This document shows positions 25,368-32,891 of a stretch of DNA of 39,672 nt, one piece after another. The DNA comes from an uncultured Clostridium sp. (GTDB lineage Bacteria; Bacillota; Clostridia; TANB77; CAG-508): contig CAKNJR010000016.1 in the NCBI GenBank assembly GCA_930986425.1, positions 1 through 39,672 of the forward strand, in the 5' to 3' direction. The position numbers and the translations under genes were made by a program. Each line of letters starts with the position of its first letter. The stretch's first letter is position 1. The notes under the pieces were generated by a model, which was not told where the DNA came from, ran no database searches, and saw nothing but the letters and a program-made list of their open reading frames with translations.

Positions 25368-26054
25368 CTATTTCTTTTTCTTAGACTTTTTTTCTTTTGT
25401 ATTTTTCTTTTTTGTGTTGTCATTTTGAGATTTGTTTTCTTCTTTTTGAACCTCTTTTGAAGTTTCAGTTGAATTCTCTATATCTTTATTTTGTGAATCA
25501 TCATTTTTTGATTCTTCATTACTCTCTACTTTATCATTTTCTTTTATTTCGTTATCTTCTTTGCTTTCTATTTGATTTGAACTATCTTCTTGTGAATTTT
25601 CTTCTACTACAACACTTTCGATATCTTTTTTATCTTCTTCTTGTTTATTATTTTCATTTTCTGTTTTATTATTCTCTTCGCTTACTTCTACTTGAGTTTC
25701 TTCTTTTTTGTTTTCATTCGTTTTTTCGCTATTCTTACTTGTATTTCTTTTTTCGTTTTTTATACTTATTATAGGAATATTCGCATATAATGCTGGTGCA
25801 CCGGTTGTGCCATCACTGTTTTGCTTATTTGTAAGCCTTACGTCTATTTCTTTTTCATCTACGTCAATATATTTTTTTATAACGTCTATTATTTCTTGTT
25901 TCATCATATCTAAAAAGTCTGCTGAAACGTTTGCTCTATCTTGCATAAGAACTAAGTGTAATCTTTCCTTAGCCTCGTCTTTATTTGTTTTGCTCTCTAT
26001 TTGTCCATTCTTTTTGTTTAGTTTCTTAAAAAATCCCATAATGTTTTCAAACAT
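25368..26054 (-). CDS. minE: MinE topological specificity factor with long charged tail
   Basis: MinE activates MinD ATPase and sets division-site position. Start is ATG 26054, eight bases after GGAGG, giving MFENIMGFFKK, the amphipathic membrane-targeting helix. Residues ~28-75 (RLHLVLMQDRANVSADFLDMM, IIDVIKKYIDVDEKEIDVRL) are the MinD-binding and dimer regions. Usual MinE is under ~100 aa. This one is 228 aa because residues ~101-228 are a low-complexity Glu/Lys/Asn/Ser/Asp tail ending in KKKNTKEKKSKKKK. The tail is probably disordered. Confidence 0.9.
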   Translation of the reverse strand: MFENIMGFFKKLNKKNGQIESKTNKDEAKERLHLVLMQDRANVSADFLDMMKQEIIDVIKKYIDVDEKEIDVRLTNKQNSDGTTGAPALYANIPIISIKNEKRNTSKNSEKTNENKKEETQVEVSEENNKTENENNKQEEDKKDIESVVVEENSQEDSSNQIESKEDNEIKENDKVESNEESKNDDSQNKDIENSTETSKEVQKEENKSQNDNTKKKNTKEKKSKKKK

Positions 26055-26075
26055 TCCTATTTCCTCCATTGCATT

Positions 26076-26870
26076 TTATTTTTTAAAACCTTTTTTTAAT
26101 CTACTCCATATCCCTTCTTTTTTTCTACCAGGTATTGTTACTTCAACATTTTCGCCCAAAATTCTCCTTGCAATTTCTATATATGCTCTTCCTGAAGGAG
26201 CTTTTTTATTAGATACTGCAGGTTCACCTTTATTTGTTTGTGTTATTATATATTCATCTTCTGGCACTACTCCAATCAAATCTATTGATAGTAAGTCAAG
26301 TATATCCTCAACATCCATCATTTCTCCTCTTTTAACCATTTCAGGTCTTAACCTATTTATGATTAATTCAGGATTTTTTATTTCTGATGCTTCTAGTAAG
26401 CCAATAATTCTGTCAGCATCACGAATTGATGAGATTTCTGCATTAGTAACAACTATTGCTCTATCTGCTCCAGCAATCGCATTTTTAAATCCTTGCTCTA
26501 TTCCTGCTGGGCAATCTATTAAAATGAAATCAAATTCTTCTCTAAGTTTTCCTGTTAGTTCTCTCATTTGTTCTTCATTAACTGCACTTTTATCTCTAGT
26601 TTGGGCTGCTGGTAATAAAAATAAATCTGTAAAACGTTTATCTTTTATTAATGCTTGTCTTAATTTGCATTTTCCTTCAACAACATCTACGATGTCATAT
26701 ACAATTCTGTTTTCTAGTCCCATTACAACATCAAGATTTCTTAATCCTATGTCTGTGTCAACAAGGACAACTTTTTTTCCTCTAAGAGCTAATGCGGCTC
26801 CAACGTTTGCTGTTGTTGTAGTTTTACCGACTCCGCCTTTTCCTGATGTTATAACTATAACTTCACCCAT
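26076..26870 (-). CDS. minD: Septum site-determining ATPase MinD
   Basis: Membrane-binding deviant-Walker ATPase that positions division with MinE. The 264-aa protein has GKGGVGKTTTTANVG (10-24), VVLVDTDIGLRNLD, FILIDCPAGIEQGF and a C-terminal amphipathic helix (GIWSRLKKGFKK). It is first in the operon minD-minE-rodA-dusB with a near-consensus promoter just upstream. Confidence 0.98.
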   Translation of the reverse strand: MGEVIVITSGKGGVGKTTTTANVGAALALRGKKVVLVDTDIGLRNLDVVMGLENRIVYDIVDVVEGKCKLRQALIKDKRFTDLFLLPAAQTRDKSAVNEEQMRELTGKLREEFDFILIDCPAGIEQGFKNAIAGADRAIVVTNAEISSIRDADRIIGLLEASEIKNPELIINRLRPEMVKRGEMMDVEDILDLLSIDLIGVVPEDEYIITQTNKGEPAVSNKKAPSGRAYIEIARRILGENVEVTIPGRKKEGIWSRLKKGFKK

Positions 26871-26902
26871 AACTTTCCTCCTTGCATCATTTTAACATCT
26901 AT

Positions 26903-26931
26903 ATTATATTTGCATTTGGCTTAAAAGTCAA
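26903..26931 (-). promoter_or_regulatory. Promoter of the minD operon
   Basis: TTGACT (plus 26926-26931), a 17-bp spacer and TATAAT (plus 26903-26908), about 33 bp upstream of ATG 26870. Confidence 0.75.
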
Positions 26932-26983
26932 TGAATCTGAGTTAAGTTTGTCAATTTTTTCTTTTAAAAACATAACTATTTAC

Positions 26984-27032
26984 GTAAAAAATATAGCACC
27001 TTACATTTTCATGTAAAGTACTATGTTTTTAC
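26984..27032 (-). terminator. Terminator-like hairpin after the SSB-like gene
   Basis: Three nested stems (GTAAAAA with TTTTTAC, ATAG with CTAT, TTACAT with ATGTAA) around a 4-nt loop lie 20 bp after the stop at 27052. The T-run lies within the outer stem. Confidence 0.6.
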
Positions 27033-27051
27033 TAAGGTTTATATATATTTA

Positions 27052-27792
27052 TTATGCTTGCATTCTTTCACTGTTTTCTTCTTCTTGATTGCTTGATTCA
27101 ACATTTTCAGCTACCCCATCTTGGTTTTCGCTGTTTTCATCATCTTTTTTGTCAACTACTTCTAGATTTGAAATTGAAACTTCATAAGCTACTTTTTGTT
27201 CAACTGTTCCGTCTTCATGTTTTTTCTCATAGGCTCTTGATTGAACTCTACCTATGACCTTTACTTCTGTTCCAACTTCCATCTTTGAGCAGAATCTAGC
27301 ATTTCTTCCCCAAGTAATACATGGGATGTAGTCTGATTTGTTGTATGCTCTGTTTACAGCTAAAAGGATATCTGCAATTTCTCTTCCAAATGGTGTTTGT
27401 CTGTAAATAGGTGTTTTACAAATATAACCTGTTAAAATAACCTCATTTGAAATTAAGTCCTTACTAGCTACAACTTCCTCTTCTTGGTTTGGTAAGAATT
27501 CAATGTCTTTTGCAAACACTGTTAAGATTAATCTGTTTCTTTCATTTTCATAACTATTGTAAGACCTAAATTGTCCTGTAATTTTAACTTTTTTTTCAAC
27601 AACTAAGTCTTCATCTTTAAATAATCTTTCAGATATAGTAACTGGTATTATATCTGCATTTCCACTTAAACGTGGTACACTTAAATCAAAAGTGTAAAAT
27701 TTTTCTCCATAAATTTCATGACTGAATTTCTTTTCATCTGTAATCTTTCCAACCAATGTAATATGGTTGTTATCAGCAAAATTTGTTTCCAA
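27052..27792 (-). CDS. Two-OB-fold single-stranded DNA-binding protein-like
   Basis: The 246-aa protein looks like two SSB-type OB folds in one chain. The first covers ~8-103 (HITLVGKITDEKKFSHEIYGEKFYTFDLSV...VKITGQFRSYN). The second covers ~115-212 (NEVILTGYICKTPIYRQTPFGREIADILLAVNR, YIPCITWGRNARF, VIGRVQSRAYEKK). A Glu/Asn-rich acidic tail follows but lacks the DDDIPF-type tip through which SSB recruits partners. It is likely a primosome- or phage-type SSB variant. Its exact role is unknown. Confidence 0.75.
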   Translation of the reverse strand: METNFADNNHITLVGKITDEKKFSHEIYGEKFYTFDLSVPRLSGNADIIPVTISERLFKDEDLVVEKKVKITGQFRSYNSYENERNRLILTVFAKDIEFLPNQEEEVVASKDLISNEVILTGYICKTPIYRQTPFGREIADILLAVNRAYNKSDYIPCITWGRNARFCSKMEVGTEVKVIGRVQSRAYEKKHEDGTVEQKVAYEVSISNLEVVDKKDDENSENQDGVAENVESSNQEEENSERMQA

Positions 27793-27915
27793 TTTTAATT
27801 CCTCCTTAATTATTCTTGTGTATCTTATTCATCTAATATTTTTTGAATACTTATGCGCTATAACCTATTATACAACATTTTTTTTGATTTGTCTACATAA
27901 AAAGTTGATTTTCTT

Positions 27916-28141
27916 TTATTTTTGTAACATTTTTGTAATATTTGTATTATTTTCCTTAGATGATTCCTGATTTATATATACATTTTGCTCAATTTTATTC
28001 GAAATTATACTGTTTGTTGATGTTTCAATTATTTTTTCATTTCTATTAGTTATTGCTATTGCCATGACAAATAAGATTACAACCGTTCCGAATCGATACT
28101 AAATAAGAGTATATTTTTTCTTTATTGAATACTACAAACAT
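27916..28141 (-). CDS. Small single-pass membrane protein gene, +1 frameshift at CGG
   Basis: ATG 28141 lies six bases after CTGGAGGT and opens MFVVFNKEKIYSYLVSI. Frame zero then reads CGG (28088-28090) and stops 14 codons later. Skipping one base gives G, then TVVILFVMAIAITNRNEKII, completing a membrane helix, then a polar outer segment to TAA 27916, for 74 aa. Start, ribosome site, helix and composition all fit a real gene. The N-terminus is reminiscent of short anchors on clostridial spore-wall enzymes, but I cannot name a family. It is the third gene here broken at CGG followed by GGN. Confidence 0.55.
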
Positions 28142-28194
28142 AAAAAGTACCTCCAGTAAATGTATATGCACTTTTCTGGAGGTTATGCCTTTTT
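28142..28194 (-). promoter_or_regulatory. Hairpin sequestering the ribosome site of the small membrane gene
   Basis: ACCTCCAG pairs perfectly with CTGGAGGT (plus 28149-28156 with 28176-28183). On the minus strand the 3' arm contains the GGAGG ribosome site of the gene at 28141, and TTTTT follows before the ATG, pairing with an AAAAAG run at the base. It can therefore act as a terminator for the upstream gene or as a block on translation of the downstream one. Confidence 0.55.
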
Positions 28195-28195
28195 G

Positions 28196-28618
28196 CTATT
28201 TAATTTTTTCTTTTTCAGTTGTATGTCCGCAATTTAAGCATTTAGCTTTAGTTGTATATACAATATCTTTTTTCTCTTTTGTTTTATCTTTACCAAATAA
28301 ATTTTTCTTTATAACTTCTTTATTTCTTAATTTTGTTTCATTTGAAATTGTTACAGTTGAATTCCACTTTTTGCAATAATCACAAATTCTTTGATGTGAA
28401 TCCCATCCATACAATATTAATACAAAAATTATTGCTATTGGTATAAGTAATAAATGTTGTGAAGTAAAAATATATATTATAGCTAAAATTATATCTACTA
28501 TTAGTGGTATTCTATACATTAGCCAAGTTTTCTTTTTGCTATCTTTTTCATTAGCCTCTATTTCTTTCTTACTTATTTCTTTTTCTTTTATTTTATTTAC
28601 ATTTATTTTTTCTTTCAT
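28196..28618 (-). CDS. Small membrane protein with C-terminal zinc ribbon
   Basis: The 140-aa protein has a Lys/Glu-rich N-terminus (1-32), two hydrophobic helices (~33-75), then a four-cysteine zinc-ribbon-like segment (CDYCKKW ... KCLNCGH). I do not recognise a family beyond that. It lies between murI and the frameshifted small gene, all on the minus strand. Confidence 0.75.
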   Translation of the reverse strand: MKEKINVNKIKEKEISKKEIEANEKDSKKKTWLMYRIPLIVDIILAIIYIFTSQHLLLIPIAIIFVLILYGWDSHQRICDYCKKWNSTVTISNETKLRNKEVIKKNLFGKDKTKEKKDIVYTTKAKCLNCGHTTEKEKIK

Positions 28619-28670
28619 ATATTTTGTTTCCTTTATTATATTTAGGCTTTTATACGGTACCTATAAACCT

Positions 28671-29444
28671 TTATATATTAGCTTTTTTCAGTTCTATCTT
28701 TTCGTTCAATAGCTTGTATGATACATTTATGAAATTGCACTCTGTATCTGTTAAATATATTTCGTCTTGCACCTTTAATTCATTTTCAGATATATCTATC
28801 ATTGTTTTCATATACTCGGCTAACTTTTCGCCTGTGTTTATTATTTCTGTTTGAGGCATTTGCTCTTCAATTATCTTTTTAAATAATGGATAATGTGTAC
28901 AACCAAGTATTAATGCGTCTAGTTTTGGAAAATCTTTTACATATTCGTTAATTGTAAGCTTCGCTATCTCATTTTGAGTCCAACCCTCTTCTGCCATTGG
29001 TGCTAAGAGCGGGCATTCTTTGTTATATACGTTAAGATTTTTTATTTGTTTTTTTAAATTTATTTCCCAAGCGTTACTCCTTATTGTGCCTCTTGTTGCA
29101 ATTACTCCAACATTTTTTATACTTTCTTTGCTTTTTATGTATTCAATAGTTGGTCCTATTATCCCTATAATTGGAACTTTATATATGCTTTGTACTTCTT
29201 GAATCGCTTGACTTGTTGCTGTACCACATGCTATTACTATTGTTTTTACATTTTGTTCAAGTAAGAAATCTATATTTTTTTTACTTAATTCTATTATACT
29301 TTGTTTAGATTTTGAACCATATGGGAAATTTTTTGTATCCCCTAAATATATTATTTTTTCATTTGGCATTACTTTTTTTATTTCTTTATATACTGTAAGT
29401 CCTCCAACGCCTGAGTCAAACATGCCTATTGGTCTATTGTCCAT
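28671..29444 (-). CDS. murI: Glutamate racemase
   Basis: Makes D-glutamate for peptidoglycan. Start ATG 29444 follows AAGGTGG and gives MDNRPIGMFDSGVGGLTV; the open frame to 29561 has no family similarity. The 257-aa product has Asp10-Ser11 (FDSG), the first catalytic Cys73 in IACGTATSQ and the second in LILGCTHYPLF. The usual ACNTA motif has Gly for Asn, a variant I recall from some clostridial racemases. Length is normal. Confidence 0.95.
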   Translation of the reverse strand: MDNRPIGMFDSGVGGLTVYKEIKKVMPNEKIIYLGDTKNFPYGSKSKQSIIELSKKNIDFLLEQNVKTIVIACGTATSQAIQEVQSIYKVPIIGIIGPTIEYIKSKESIKNVGVIATRGTIRSNAWEINLKKQIKNLNVYNKECPLLAPMAEEGWTQNEIAKLTINEYVKDFPKLDALILGCTHYPLFKKIIEEQMPQTEIINTGEKLAEYMKTMIDISENELKVQDEIYLTDTECNFINVSYKLLNEKIELKKANI

Positions 29445-29559
29445 AAAATCCACCTTTTCTATAATTACTTTCTTTATTATATTATCATTTTTTGTAATAA
29501 ATATCAACAAATTATATCTAATAATGAAAAGAGTTAAATCAAATAGTTTTTTTAATTTC

Positions 29560-29604
29560 AAAAAAGCCAGCTTGCTTTAATTTCATAAAGTAAACTGACT
29601 TTTT
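29560..29604 (-). terminator. Terminator of the Cys-rich carboxypeptidase-regulatory gene
   Basis: AAAAAG.CAG...CTTTA pairs with TAAAG...CTG.CTTTTT around a short loop, 8 bp after the stop at 29612. It has T-runs on both strands. Confidence 0.75.
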
Positions 29605-29611
29605 CCTTAAG

Positions 29612-30061
29612 CTATTTGTCTAGTTTGCAATAATTACATTCATCATCTGGCTTTTCTGGTCTTTCAGGTTTGCATTCTTTTTCACAATCACAGTCTAATT
29701 TTTCGCCTTTTAAGCATCTGAAATCTTTTTCCACTTTTGCACATATTTTTGAATGTTTTACTTTATTTGCCCAAATTTCTATTGAATAGTATCTATCTGG
29801 GCAAAGTGGTCCGAAAACAAATTCTCCATTTTTATCTGTAAAAGTATGAGAAACTGGTTTTCTTTCATCTTTGCAGTCACAGTCAACTTCGACTAGTTTT
29901 ACAACTGCGTCTTCAATTGGTTCTCCACAGTCGTCTTTAACTATACCGTAAATTACTGTTCTGTTATCTTTTGATATTGTTATATCTAAATCATATTGTT
30001 TTCCGGCAGCTAAAACTCCGTCAACATCTATGATTGGGCATATTTTTTTATCATATTTCAT
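29612..30061 (-). CDS. Cys-rich carboxypeptidase regulatory-like domain protein
   Basis: The 149-aa protein has no signal peptide. Residues ~33-115 form a transthyretin-like carboxypeptidase regulatory domain (VIYGIVKDDCGEPIEDAVVKLVEV, SHTFTDKNGEFVFGPLCPDRYYSIEIWA). The C-terminus is rich in Cys, Glu and Pro (LDCDCEKECKPERPEKPDDECNYC). Absence of an export signal together with many cysteines would suit a spore-coat or exosporium protein, but that is a guess. Confidence 0.7.
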   Translation of the reverse strand: MKYDKKICPIIDVDGVLAAGKQYDLDITISKDNRTVIYGIVKDDCGEPIEDAVVKLVEVDCDCKDERKPVSHTFTDKNGEFVFGPLCPDRYYSIEIWANKVKHSKICAKVEKDFRCLKGEKLDCDCEKECKPERPEKPDDECNYCKLDK

Positions 30062-30114
30062 ATTATATAACCTGCCTTTCTTTTATATAATATGAAATAT
30101 TTTATGTTTAGTTA

Positions 30115-30255
30115 CTACATTATTCCAATTTTTTTCATCATGCGTTTTCCTTGTCTTAGCATTTTGTTTGGTCCATGGCTTTGAATTTCATTACACATCA
30201 TTGTTGCACCTACTGCTATTACCATTCCAGCAATCATTCCTTTAACAAATTTCAT
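30115..30255 (-). CDS. 46-aa small membrane-associated protein
   Basis: ATG 30255 sits seven bases after AGGAGG and opens MKFVKGMIAGMVIAVGATMM, continuing with a basic C-terminus (MLRQGKRMMKKIGIM). The stop is TAG at 30115. A short Gly-rich hydrophobic N-terminus plus a cationic tail recalls YtxH-like small proteins. It fills most of an otherwise empty gap between two genes. The ribosome site is excellent. Confidence 0.65.
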   Translation of the reverse strand: MKFVKGMIAGMVIAVGATMMCNEIQSHGPNKMLRQGKRMMKKIGIM

Positions 30256-30404
30256 AATTTTACCTCCTCTTAACAAATTATTAGATAGCTTTAAATTAGC
30301 TTATTTTTTTAATATGTTTGTTGATTTTCAAACATATTGTTTTTTCTAAATTTATTATGTCTTTTTTCTATTTCTTTTATACGAAAAAACTGTTAATTTT
30401 TATA

Positions 30405-30773
30405 TTAATTCTTTTTTATATACTTTTTATACCAAGAATATGCTTCAAATATTGCAATTACAAAAAGAAATATTGCAAATAGTTTTCTAAGCATTCCTAC
30501 TTCTATTTTTGTTGCTATAAAAGCTCCTAAAAAAGCTCCTATTGCACCTAATATGGCTATTGGTATGGCTAATTTCCAGTCTATTTGTTTATTTTTTATA
30601 TTTACTATTGTTGCAACTATTGATGTTGGGATAAAGAATACTAAGTTTACTGCTTGAGCTACTTTTTGGTCTATTGATAAGAAGCATACTAATATTGTTA
30701 TTAATATTGTTCCTCCACCCATTCCCATTCCACTAACAATTCCTGATATTACTCCTGTTAATCCTTCTAGCAT
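30405..30773 (-). CDS. Half-size TauE/SafE-family permease subunit
   Basis: The 122-aa protein starts at ATG 30773, six bases after AAAGGAG. It has about four membrane helices, with GVISGIVSGMGMGGGTILI and IPIAILGAIGAFLGAFIATKI, the paired TauE/SafE signatures (DUF81). Full-length members have eight or nine helices, so this is one half. The gene upstream (30846-31244) is the other half, and the two probably form a heterodimer. The substrate (an anion or sulfur compound) is not determinable. Confidence 0.82.
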   Translation of the reverse strand: MLEGLTGVISGIVSGMGMGGGTILITILVCFLSIDQKVAQAVNLVFFIPTSIVATIVNIKNKQIDWKLAIPIAILGAIGAFLGAFIATKIEVGMLRKLFAIFLFVIAIFEAYSWYKKYIKKN

Positions 30774-30845
30774 AGTTTTCTCCTTTGCATATTTCATGCT
30801 CTTCTTGATTTTTAGCCTTTGTCTTTTTATTTTTGCAGGCTATAT

Positions 30846-31244
30846 TTACATTTTCAAAATTGATATTCCTGCATAAATCAAAAATGCTATAAATATTAAA
30901 ATTAAATATTTGTCATTTATTTTTTTCATTAAGTTTGCTCCGATTATTCCACCTATTATTCCACCAATTCCACATATTATTCCTAGTCTCCAGTCAATAT
31001 ATTCTGCTTTATTGTAGAAAAATAGACTTGCCAATACCATTGGAAGTATGCATAATACGGACATTGCTCTAGCCTTTTTCTCATCTTGTTTAAAAATATA
31101 CACAAATGCTGGAACTAAAATTAAGCCTCCTCCTGATGCAAATAATCCACAGAGCAAGCCTGTTAATATTCCTACAATTGCAATTTTTATTTTTTCTTTG
31201 TTTTCCATATGTTTATTTTTTCTGATTTTATTATCTTTATTCAT
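30846..31244 (-). CDS. Half-size TauE/SafE-family permease subunit
   Basis: The 132-aa protein has four membrane helices with IAIVGILTGLLCGLFASGGGLILVPAF and IICGIGGIIGGIIGANLMKKI. It is followed after 72 bp by a second half-size copy. ATG 31244 directly abuts the T-run of a terminator and lacks a ribosome site. Met13 (31208) is the alternative. It lies downstream of the MntR-like regulator gene, which may control it. Confidence 0.82.
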   Translation of the reverse strand: MNKDNKIRKNKHMENKEKIKIAIVGILTGLLCGLFASGGGLILVPAFVYIFKQDEKKARAMSVLCILPMVLASLFFYNKAEYIDWRLGIICGIGGIIGGIIGANLMKKINDKYLILIFIAFLIYAGISILKM

Positions 31245-31252
31245 AAAAAAAT

Positions 31253-31285
31253 AAAGTTGAACTATAAAATTTATAATTCAACTTT
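31253..31285 (-). terminator. Terminator between the MntR-like gene and the permease genes
   Basis: AAAGTTGAA (31253-31261) pairs with TTCAACTTT (31277-31285), with further AT pairing inside. On the minus strand ATTTTTTT follows and runs straight into the ATG at 31244. Confidence 0.75.
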
Positions 31286-31305
31286 GTTTTAAATTTAATA
31301 TTTTT

Positions 31306-31686
31306 TTATTTTTCAATCTCAGCCATATATTCTTCAATAAACTTCTCAAGTTTTGCTGCTGTGTGGCAAGATATACAGTGTGCTAACCTTTCTGTTTCTT
31401 GTTCTACTAGATGTGGGTCTGTTTTTATAATGTCTTTTAAAAATTTTCTAAATAGTTTATGCCTTCTTTCTATATATTTTGCTCTAACTATTCCTTCTTT
31501 AGTTAGGCTGATATTTTTATACTTTTCGTAATTAATTAGTCCTTGCTCTTTTAACGAATTAAGTGCACTATTAGTGCTTGCTTTTGTTACTTCCATTTTG
31601 TTTGCAATATCTGTAACTCTAGCACCATCATTATTTTCAGATAATACATATATTGTATATAGATATTCTTCTAATGAATCTGTCAC
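31306..31686 (-). CDS. DtxR/MntR-family metal-dependent regulator
   Basis: The 126-aa protein has an N-terminal winged helix (SLEEYLYTIYVLSENNDGARVTDIANKMEVTKASTNSALNSL, then GLINYEKYKNISLTKEGI) and a metal-binding dimer domain (RRHKLFRKFL...DPHLVEQETERLAHCISCHT). It lacks the SH3 domain, as in MntR. It probably senses Mn(II) or Fe(II). The start at 31686 gives MTDSLEEYLYTIY. The neighbouring permease genes are possible targets. Confidence 0.85.
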   Translation of the reverse strand: MTDSLEEYLYTIYVLSENNDGARVTDIANKMEVTKASTNSALNSLKEQGLINYEKYKNISLTKEGIVRAKYIERRHKLFRKFLKDIIKTDPHLVEQETERLAHCISCHTAAKLEKFIEEYMAEIEK

Positions 31687-31757
31687 TTAATTTCACCCCT
31701 TTATACATTTTGCATTTAATTAATTTTTCTATATTTTATAATTTTACTACGCTTTAA

Positions 31758-32156
31758 TTAATTATCTACTTTTATTTCTTTTGGCTTAATCTTTTGTGAC
31801 TTTACTGTCATTGCATTTGTTTGAGCCTCATTCCATCTCATTACTCTTATATTTTTATAAGTATCTAAAACTTGTGTATATTTATCTCTTTCATCTTCCC
31901 AAACTGTTGATGGTATTTTATCAAAACTGTCAAACATTTTTTCAGCTTCAGTCAAATATATTATTTGTTCTTGTGGTGACATTTTGTCATATCTTTTTGC
32001 AAATTTTGCTAGGCTGTCTAATTTTTGGTTTGCATCAATAAAGCTGAAAAAATCTTTTACTTTTATTCCAGCCATTCTAATCTGTGCAATAGACATAACA
32101 ATTAATATTACTATGAATATAAGCAGTATAAATATTATTGCTAAAGCCTCTGTCAT
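31758..32156 (-). CDS. Membrane-anchored helical protein of unknown function
   Basis: The 132-aa protein starts at ATG 32156, seven bases after AAGGAG. A longer frame to 32228 has no ribosome site. One N-terminal membrane helix (~3-26) is followed by a soluble, charged helical domain (FSFIDANQKLDSLAKFAKRYDKMSPQEQIIYLTEAEKMFDSF, then KYTQVLDTYKNIRVMRWNEAQT). I do not recognise the family. Confidence 0.7.
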   Translation of the reverse strand: MTEALAIIFILLIFIVILIVMSIAQIRMAGIKVKDFFSFIDANQKLDSLAKFAKRYDKMSPQEQIIYLTEAEKMFDSFDKIPSTVWEDERDKYTQVLDTYKNIRVMRWNEAQTNAMTVKSQKIKPKEIKVDN

Positions 32157-32286
32157 TTGACTTCTCCTTATCTTTAGATTTTGATATATTATAACATTAA
32201 AAAATTTGCATTGCAATATTTTATACACAATGCAATGTTTATGAAAGTTTCTATTTTATATTTCTGTTCTCGTAGCAAAATTTATT

Positions 32287-32811
32287 TTATCTTTGCATGT
32301 CATCACTATCTTTTAATTTATTAGACGAATTTAAAGTTTTTACTGTTGCAGTATGCATTCCCATTCTTTGTCCACCTAATACATCTGTTAAAAATCCATC
32401 ACCCAATACCATAATATTTTCTGGATTAAGTCCCATTTCTGTACTTGCCTTTATAAAAGGTTCTCTTCTAGGCTTAAAGGCTCGTGAAATATATCCAATG
32501 TCTAATATTTGTGCTAGTTTTGCTATTTTTTCATTTTTTCCATTAGAAACCAGATAGATTTTTAATTCCTTATTTAATAATTTTAATGCTCTCAAAATAC
32601 TATGTGGAATATATCTGTATTCTTGAAATATAGTTCCATCAACATCAATTATCATTCCACCTATTCCGTATTCTTGTTTTAATCTTTTTATTTCTGTTAA
32701 ATCTATATCGTTTATACTGTTATATTCTTTAACATTGGGTTTTAGCTGGCTTCTTACAATTCTGTTAAGAGCCATAACATATTTTACATATATTTTTCCT
32801 GTTATAGACAT
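32287..32811 (-). CDS. YqeG-like HAD phosphatase
   Basis: The 174-aa protein starts at ATG 32811, seven bases after GAGG. It is a HAD superfamily subfamily IIIA phosphatase: GGMIIDVDGTI supplies the two catalytic Asp, IYLVSNGKNEK is motif II, and KPRREPFIKAS plus VLGDGFLTDVLGG are motifs III and IV. The YqeG family acts as a phosphatidylglycerophosphate phosphatase-type enzyme. The first motif reads DVDGT rather than DLDNT. It is separated from clpC by a repeat. Confidence 0.82.
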   Translation of the reverse strand: MSITGKIYVKYVMALNRIVRSQLKPNVKEYNSINDIDLTEIKRLKQEYGIGGMIIDVDGTIFQEYRYIPHSILRALKLLNKELKIYLVSNGKNEKIAKLAQILDIGYISRAFKPRREPFIKASTEMGLNPENIMVLGDGFLTDVLGGQRMGMHTATVKTLNSSNKLKDSDDMQR

Positions 32812-32891
32812 TTTGTCACCTCGTATAAAATATCTTATCATATATTTTACAATTTGACAATATTTTTTCAGTTAAGGAGTATCTTTAACTA

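Noticed and set aside
25397..26895. Long plus-strand ORFs opposite minE and minD
   Set aside because: They are shadows of the minus-strand genes, with Phe/Leu/Ser-rich translations and no ribosome sites.
30405..31244. The two TauE halves as one frameshifted full-length gene
   Set aside because: Each half has its own start, a clear stop and four complete helices, and 72 bp separate them. Paired half-size members are known.
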